From Lampris incognitus (Eukaryota > Chordata > Actinopteri > Lampriformes > Lampridae), in NCBI RefSeq assembly GCF_029633865.1, contig NC_079224.1:16024890-16088889 (forward strand): a DNA stretch of 64,000 nt, in the 5' to 3' direction. Positions 57,751-64,000 of this stretch are shown here, in pieces. The notes under the pieces are model-generated. The model saw only the letters and a program-made list of their open reading frames with translations, ran no database searches and had not been told where the DNA came from. The translations under genes were made by a program, and so were the position numbers. The stretch's first letter is position 1. Every line of letters starts with the position of its first letter.

Positions 57751-58629
57751 ACACACCCTAAATGAAGCAACACATAACCTATTCCAAAACATTTTTGTGT
57801 CACAAATGAAAGCTTTACATTTTGCCTCAAATAAAGATGACTTACACTCCTCATGTACAAAAATATTCACTCTTGTTATAGAGTATCTGTTAAAAGAGAC
57901 AATATTGTGTTCATACTTGCCTATTGGTAAAAATTACTTTTAGTCTGTTATTTGCTAGAACGGCCACTAGGCGACAGCAGAGACCACAATCTCGTGATAG
58001 ACGCTTCTAGAAGAGAGGGTACGTTCAGCCAGTCAGTAGAGATTCGGAGTATGGACGGAGTGCAGCAGGTGTTCAAGGAGTAAAATGGCGGCGTTCTTTG
58101 TGATAAATAAACGAAATTTTCTGATAGACAAGAATTTTGTCAAGCGTGATACAAGTGTAATAATTGGAGGTCCTGCCAAAATTTACAAGTTTATCACGGA
58201 GGAAAACTTGGAAACACACGACGGACGAGCATGGAAAATTACTGGATGGAGATGGCGCATGGAAGAGCAGTTAGCTTAGCTAACGTGAGCAAGTAAGCTA
58301 GCGTCTTGCCAGAGCCTGAGACACGTTTTGTTGTTTTACAAGTGTTTTCGTCGAGTGTTAGTAGACAACACATCGGAGCACCCGGAAGGAGTGTTGATTG
58401 AAATAGAGCAAACAAATTTTGGACTGACAGTGGAAGAGCTGCACCGTGTTTGTGAGTATTGCAGTATTATGGGCAAAAACAATGTGAACGTACGCTGTAA
58501 AAGCCGTCGAGCAATTAGTGAAACATGTGGGATTGCTAAGTGAAAACAGACAAATTGAGAACAATTTCAATGGAATGTTGTAAGTACAGGTTACCAGAAA
58601 GTCTGCGGAGAAGTTTGTAAAGTATTTGA
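57751..58629. other. Two short open frames of unknown nature
   Basis: On the plus strand, 58085-58279 encodes MAAFFVINKRNFLIDKNFVK, with a good start context (aaaatggcggcg), and DTSVIIGGPAKIYKFITEEN. A second frame at 58328-58543 encodes GVLIEIEQTNFGLTVEELHR and KSRRAISE. Neither is recognised. They may be pieces of a low-copy transposon protein, since a repeat-type tail follows directly at 58630. Confidence 0.3.
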
Positions 58630-58703
58630 AAGCGCTTTGAGTGGCTGTTGCAGCTAGGAAAGCGCTATAAAAAGTACAACTTGATTGATTGATTGATTGA
58701 TTA
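58630..58703 (+). repeat. Repeat tail with (GATT)n
   Basis: gaaagcgctttgagtggctg, then gaaagcgctataaaaagtac, ending in GATT repeats at 58682-58702. Related in style to the tail at 380-552. Confidence 0.55.
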
Positions 58704-58805
58704 TAGAAGTACGTAAACTACATATTGCAAAGATTATGGAAACTACTTGGTGTAGAAGTGATGTTCTGGTGGTACAGTACTGTGTGTGTGTGTGTGTGGT
58801 TGCGT

Positions 58806-58930
58806 GTGTGGCGGCCTGTCCAGGGTGTCTCCTCGCCTGCCGCCCAGTGACTGCTGCGATAGGCTTCAGCATCCCCGCGACCCAGAGAGCAGGATAAGCA
58901 GTTCGGATAATGAATGAATGGATGGATGGA
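58806..58930 (+). repeat. L2-type 3' tail fragment
   Basis: Matches the end of the tail type B SINEs (gtccagggtgtctcctcgcc, gataggcttcagcatccccg, ending ggatggatgg). The head is absent. Confidence 0.7.
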
Positions 58931-60414
58931 GAAATAGTCACCACCCATAGTCAGTACTTTGTAGATAGGTCTTTCGCAGCAATATCAGTTGTCAGTCTTC
59001 TCAGATATGTCTTAATAAGCTTTGCATGGTTTGATTTTGAATTTTTGCTCGTTCATCCATGCAAATGTGTCCCCTTACTGCTAAATTAGATATAAAGTGT
59101 TGATGGACAGCAAATTGTCAGTCATACCAGGGATTTTAAGTCAGTTTTTTTTTTGGCCTGGCTATTCAAAAATGTTAACCACCTTTTTAAGCCACTATTA
59201 CGTAGTTTTTGCTGTGTACTTTGGGTCACTGTCCCGCTGTAACATGAATCTTCACCCTAAATGCAGATCTCTTGCTGACTGATACAGGGTGTCCTGAAGG
59301 ATTTGACTGTATTTGGTTCCACCCCTCTTGCCCCTGACGACAACAAATTTTCCAGTAGCACTCTGCTTTCAGGTCAAAGGCCAACTAATCTCATGAGACC
59401 AGAAAATGCTCTTTCAAAAATGTTCAGTTTTTGTCACATGGCTTCTAGCAAACTCCAGGCATGAACTGATCTTGGCCCGTCTCAGAATTAGCTTCCTTTT
59501 AGTTACTTTTCCAAACAGGCTTAATTTGTGATGTGCCGAGAAAATTGTTCATCTCTTGAGTGACACGTTTTATTTGATGAACTGTTCAACTTTGAGGGCG
59601 TTTTAGCTTGTCTCTTGGTCATTTTTTCTGATGATTTCCCATTTTGTCTGGTTGTTCAGTTTGGTAGGGTGACCGAAACTGGCTAAGGTCTGTGCAATAC
59701 TTTTTCTGTATTGTTACCATTTGACCATCTTCTTTTAGCCTCCAGTTTCTTGTCTATTGATAAGTTCCTTGGTTTTCCTGACAGCAGGACTGATATGATC
59801 TGCTGTTTTAGTTGTGAGACCTCACAAAGCATGTGATGTTTATTGCACAGTCATGCAATTGAACACAGATGGATTCAAAATCAATATACATAGGTGGCCC
59901 TTGTTAACCTATTCAAGAAAATTGAATACAACCTGCCCTCATTGATGTTTTGAGTACCGAGGGGGTGAAGACTTAAGGAGATGCAATTTTAGGTTTATAT
60001 TTTTAAAGTAATTCTGATTACATATGTCTCAATACTTCAATTTTGACATTTAAGAGACTTAGTTCTGTTCAACTAGAGGAAAATCCCATGTAGATATATT
60101 TCAATTTTACTTTAGAATATACAGGAGTAAAATAAGAAACAAGCAATGACGGGGGAATACTTTCTGAAGTCACTGTGGGTGTTGAAATGGATGCAACAGA
60201 TATGTTGGCATAACTTAGCTTCTGATGTGTTTTATGCAGGCCGTTTAAAGGTATTCTGCCCTGCAACAGGCTCCACTCGGTTCTGAACCAACTCTTCAGG
60301 GATCTTTTTGTGAGGGTACCATACCTCTTGAGACGAGCAAAGTTTATTTTTTGTATGCCATGCTATATAAAAAAAAAAAAGCCAATTCCTAGGGTTGTTT
60401 TTTTTTTACTCTGT

Positions 60415-60416
<2 letters not shown>
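58931..60416. other. No gene; possible old DNA-transposon remnant
   Basis: Segments such as tgaacagtcagtactttgta-like text near 58950 and gagggggtgaagacttaagg near 59957 recall non-coding parts of old Tc1-like repeats in fish. No inverted ends or transposase were found, so this stays a suggestion. Confidence 0.3.

Positions 60417-60462
<46 letters not shown>
60417..60462. repeat. (CA)n microsatellite
   Basis: About 46 bp of uninterrupted CA after a T-run and ctctgtct. Confidence 0.92.
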
Positions 60463-60465
<3 letters not shown>

Positions 60466-60499
60466 TATTTATTTTTTATATAAATTTATTTCTGATTTT

Positions 60500-60865
60500 T
60501 CCCTTTTTCTCCCAATTTAGTGGCAAATTGATCCCTATTTTAGTTCAAACACCCACCCTTGTACTGCATGTGTTCACCAACTGCATCTCTCCGGCCGGCA
60601 GTCTCGAAGGAGACGCCTCGCCACTTTCGTGACAAGGCTAATCCAGGCCGAACCACTGCTTTTTCCGACACACACAGAGACGCATTCATGTGACGAACAC
60701 AAGCCGACTCTGCCCCCCTCCCGAAGACAGCGTTGCCAATTATTGCTGCTTCATCGAGTCTGGCCATAGTCGGATCTGACAAGACCGGGGCGCGAACCCC
60801 AGTCCCCAGTGGGCAACTGCATGGACACAAAGCCGATGCTTAGACCACTACACCACCGCGGACCC
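60500..60865 (-). mobile_element. tRNA-derived SINE, third family
   Basis: The minus strand begins ggtccgcggtggtgtagtgg, then tctaagcatcggctttgtgt (A-box region) and ggggttcgcgccccggtctt (B-box region). A body with gatgaagcagcaataattgg and tgcgtctctgtgtgtgtcgg follows, and the end is ccactaaattgggagaaaaa. The last part resembles the 3' end of the SINE at 54202. Confidence 0.75.
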
Positions 60866-61109
60866 CACACACACACTTTATTGTCTCCTCACTCCACGTG
60901 ACTTACGTATATCACTTTATTAATAGTGTAACCCATCTGTCAGCAAACTGCTTGTCTCAGCTAACCGTGAAATAACTGCGAGCTAAATCGCGAAATCCTT
61001 TTTTGTCTGAATATGTATGAATTTGCTGGCAAGTGGTATGGGTAACCACTCTGGTTAATGAATGCTTGCTTTTACATTGTGCTTTTTCATGTTGTACAGT
61101 GTTTAACGT

Positions 61110-61448
61110 TTTTGCCGACAGGCATGGGCGCAAGTCCATAAATACTGGGATGGCATCCAGCTCTTTATCTGTGCCCACGTCCATAGGGTTAGTGGTTGTG
61201 TCAGGAAGGGCATCTGATGTAAAATTTTGCCAAAACATTATGCAGACTGGCATGATTGATTGCGGTGTGACGGAGGAAGATGCAGAGGACAGGAAGCAAT
61301 GGAAATGGATGATCCACTGTGGCGACCCCTAATGGCAGCAGCTGAAAGTGGTAGGAGATAATGCAGATTGACAAAACCATACCGTATTGGTCGAGGCTCC
61401 ACACAGGAAGAGGAAGCAGAGGAAATGAAGAAGAAGAAGAAGAAGAAG
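61110..61448 (+). mobile_element. RTE-type 3' end with (GAA)n
   Basis: ggcatgggcgcaagtccata, gttagtggttgtgtcaggaa, gggcatctgatgtaaaattt and then ctgtggcgacccctaatggc, a 3' region common to fish RTE LINEs and dependent repeats. A GAA/AAG run closes it at 61428-61448. Confidence 0.65.
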
Positions 61449-61614
61449 ACTCCTGCAAGGCTGTCAACACACTTCACGATCCAAAGACAACAAAGATGAA
61501 ATGATGCAATGGCATTGTGGAAAAAGTGTAGCAAAGGAAGGTTACATTGGCGTCTCTCGTGTCCGAGGATCCGTTCTAAGAGATTAAGATGTGTGCTTAA
61601 AACGAAGATGGCTT

Positions 61615-64000
61615 GGCAGTCAGAGGTGAGAATAAAAGAGGCTGGAACAGTGTGGACGGGATAGTAGGGGGTGGACCCATTCCTGCGGCTCTCTGTTCTT
61701 GGCGGATTTTCCGGTGGCGGTGCTTTTCTTCCGCATGCGTTCGTTTGTCTGTTTCAGCCTTGATGGAACCAGCGAGGCAGGCTTTCGATTTTCCGCTACT
61801 TTTTCCCAGTTCTTAGGGTCAATGTTGAAGGGGATCAGCGTTCCCCTGATATGGTCCTTGTAGCGTTTTTTAGGAGCTCCTCTTTTTCTTTGACCTTCAG
61901 TCAGTTCGGAGTATAAAATTTGTTTCGAGAGTCTGTTGTTTGGAATCCTCTGGATGTGGCCAAGCCACCGCAGCTGGTGATGTTCAATTGTCGTCTCAAC
62001 AGAAAGGAGATCGGCCCTTTCGAGAACTTGATTTTTGGTGACCCATTCTTGCCGGGAAATTCCCAGAATACTTCTCAGTTTTTGCTGGTGGAAGTGTTCT
62101 AGTTGATGGATTTGGTATTTGTAGAAGGTCCAGGCTTCACAACCATACAGGAGGGTTGAAAGAACCACTGTGTGGTAAACCAGGATTTTGGTTGATGTCT
62201 TGAGATCACAATCATAGAAAACACAGTGAGAAAGTCGGCCAAAGGCAGTGTGGGCAGCTTTCAGTCTGTTGGTGATATCTGGTTCTAGACTACATATTTC
62301 TTCGAGGATACTTCCAAGGTACTGAAAGGATTGAACTTGTTCTATAGGTTGGCCATGGATGGTGATTTGAAGCGGAACTCTTGGGGTATCCTGACGGACA
62401 ACATCAAGCGTTTTGGTTTGAAGACCTTCTGGAGTCATGGCAGGAGCAGCATTATCACTGGCATATTGAAAGCTCAATGATGACGTTGGTGGATGTCTTG
62501 TTCTTAGACTTCAAGCGCTGGAGATTGAACAGGCTGCCATTGAAGCGGTAACGGATGTTGACTTTACCGTCGAGTTACCGATCTGTCTTCTGCAAGAGAG
62601 CAGCCAGGTATAAGGAAAATAACGTAGGCGTGAGAACACAGCCTTGCTTTACTCCACAATCCATGGGGAAAGGCTCGGAAAGGGTTCCACGGAAACAGAC
62701 ACAGCCTTTCATGTCCTCATGGAGGGCGCGAATCATCTGGATGAAGTGGTCAGGGCATCCAGATTTGGATAGCACATCCCACAAATTGGCTCTCAGAAGA
62801 GGATCAAATGCTTTCTCAAGGTCGAAAAAGATGAAAAACATTGTCTTCTGTTGTTCTCTTGCTTTCTCCATGAGCTGTCATGCCGCAAAGATCATATCGG
62901 TGGTCCCTCTGTGGGCTCAAAAACCACTTCGGGATTTGGGGAGAACTTCTTCGGCCAGGGTGGTGAGACGATTCAGAAGGCTCCTCAATAGAATTTTCCC
63001 AGCTGTTAAAAGGAGGGAAATTCCGCTGTAATTGCCGCACGCTCCTCGATCCCCTTTTTTGAAAATGATAGTGATGTTTGCATCTCTGAAATCAGCTGGG
63101 GTGGTCTGGGTTTCCCAGATCTGCAGGATGATTTCATACAGTCACTTTTAAAGAGGTAGTCCTCCATACTTGTACAGTTCTGCAGGGATTCCTTCAGGGC
63201 CAGCCGCTTTGTTGTTGCGTATCTGAGCAATTGTTGTTTGAAGCTCCTTGATGGAAGGTGGTGCAGACACCCACGGTTTTTGTGGCAGAGTAGGTAAGCC
63301 ATCAAGGCGGTCCGGAGACGCTCGTGATGGTTTGCAGAGGAGCTGGTGGAAGTGCTGTTTCCATCGTTGACTGATGACTACGTCATCCCACAGAATTGTT
63401 ACGTTGTCCTCTGCTTTCATTGGTGTTGGTATGGTCTTGATGGGTCCGTAGATGGCACGGGTAGCAGAGAAGAAGTCGTGGAGTTGGTTCTGGTCTGCGT
63501 AGCCCTGGATCTCAAGGGCTTTACTTTGCCACCAAGCATCCTTCATGGAGCGGAGTTGAGCTTGGGTGTTTGACTTCAGTTTCTTGTAGTGCTCTTCTTG
63601 CGTCTTGGAGGTTCTGTCTTTCTCCCAGGAGAGACGAGCTTGATTCTTTGTGCTGATCAGGTTGAAGATTTCCTGGTTGTTCTTATCAAACCAATCCTGG
63701 TGACGTCTTTTCAGAATACCAATTTCGGTTTCAGCTACAGTGAGCAGGGTCGTTTTTAGGTTTATCCAGTTTGATATGGGGTTGTTTTCGATAAAGGCAA
63801 CATTCTTCAGGACTTCCGTGACCTTACTCCGGAAGTTTGTTCTTACGCTGAGATCTTCAAGCTTTCGGACGTCGATTTTCTTTACCGGGATGGTCATGGC
63901 AGGGTGTCTAGGCTTGGGTTTGAGTCATGGATGGAGCTTGGAGATGACCAGCCTATGATTGGTCCAACAATCCACAGCATGCGGGAGTGCCTTGGTGATA
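61615..64000 (-). mobile_element. Decayed LINE (endonuclease-RT type) running off the right edge
   Basis: Three minus-strand frames follow one another. 63897-63148 holds the region before RT, with NKAAGPEGIPAELYKYGG at its end. 63140-62575 holds RT blocks in broken frames (NYSGISLL, FIFFDLEKAFD and GVKQGCVLTPTLFSLYLAAL). 62477-61620 holds the C-terminus with FQYLGSILEEICSLEPDITN, YHTVVLSTLLYGCEAWTFYK and LRWLGHIQRIPNNRLSKQIL. Stops and frameshifts (for example near 62890 and 62575) make it inactive. The 5' part with the endonuclease would lie beyond the window. The clade is not assigned. Confidence 0.82.

Overview
The window looks like teleost fish genomic DNA. Two vertebrate multi-exon genes are present: an RP1-family photoreceptor gene and a vimentin-type intermediate filament gene. 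The remaining DNA is dense with fish-type repeats: tRNA-derived SINEs, Tc1, piggyBac-like and THAP/DDE transposons, RTE and L2-like LINEs, BEL/Pao and Ty3 LTR elements, and long CA/CT/TATC microsatellites. There are no operons, CRISPR arrays or bacterial signals. The species cannot be named from the sequence.

Layout. 0-2.4 kb: a 60-bp minisatellite, a miniature LTR retrotransposon (TRIM-like, 902-1274) whose LTRs carry tRNA-like Pol III boxes, and a Ty3 remnant. 5.05-6.64 kb: a 5'-truncated LINE. 7.0-16.1 kb: rp1-type gene on +, with two doublecortin domains encoded by two small exons and then a 5.9-kb exon that includes about 1.4 kb of Glu-rich, almost purely purine coding sequence. 17.6-21.7 kb: a foldback element, LINE and SINE pieces and a C-rich hairpin. 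21.8-27.7 kb: a four-level nest, namely a SINE split by a THAP/DDE transposon, split by a BEL/Pao element, one LTR of which holds a solo LTR. 28.4-32.8 kb: a complete and apparently young Ty3 retrotransposon on -. 34.9-38.9 kb: SINEs and a telomere-like repeat. 39.1-45.8 kb: vimentin-type gene on +, nine exons with the classical exon sizes, a TATA box and an AP-1 site. 46-53.9 kb: SINEs, a GC-rich segment with two tentative exons, a piggyBac-like element and RTE LINE ends. 54.0-57.4 kb: a Tc1-like transposon interrupted by a SINE and a decayed Ty3 element. 57.4-64 kb: RTE and SINE pieces, and a decayed LINE that runs off the right edge.

The two host genes do not form a functional unit: one product belongs to the photoreceptor axoneme and the other to the cytoplasmic intermediate filament network. 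The most unusual object is the 373-bp LTR element at 902-1274. It has two equal 135-bp LTRs, a perfect 17-nt primer binding site for tRNA-Leu(UAG), a 4-bp target duplication, only 103 bp of non-coding interior, and A-box and B-box-like motifs inside each LTR. All exon boundaries, LTR ends and mismatch counts were read by eye.
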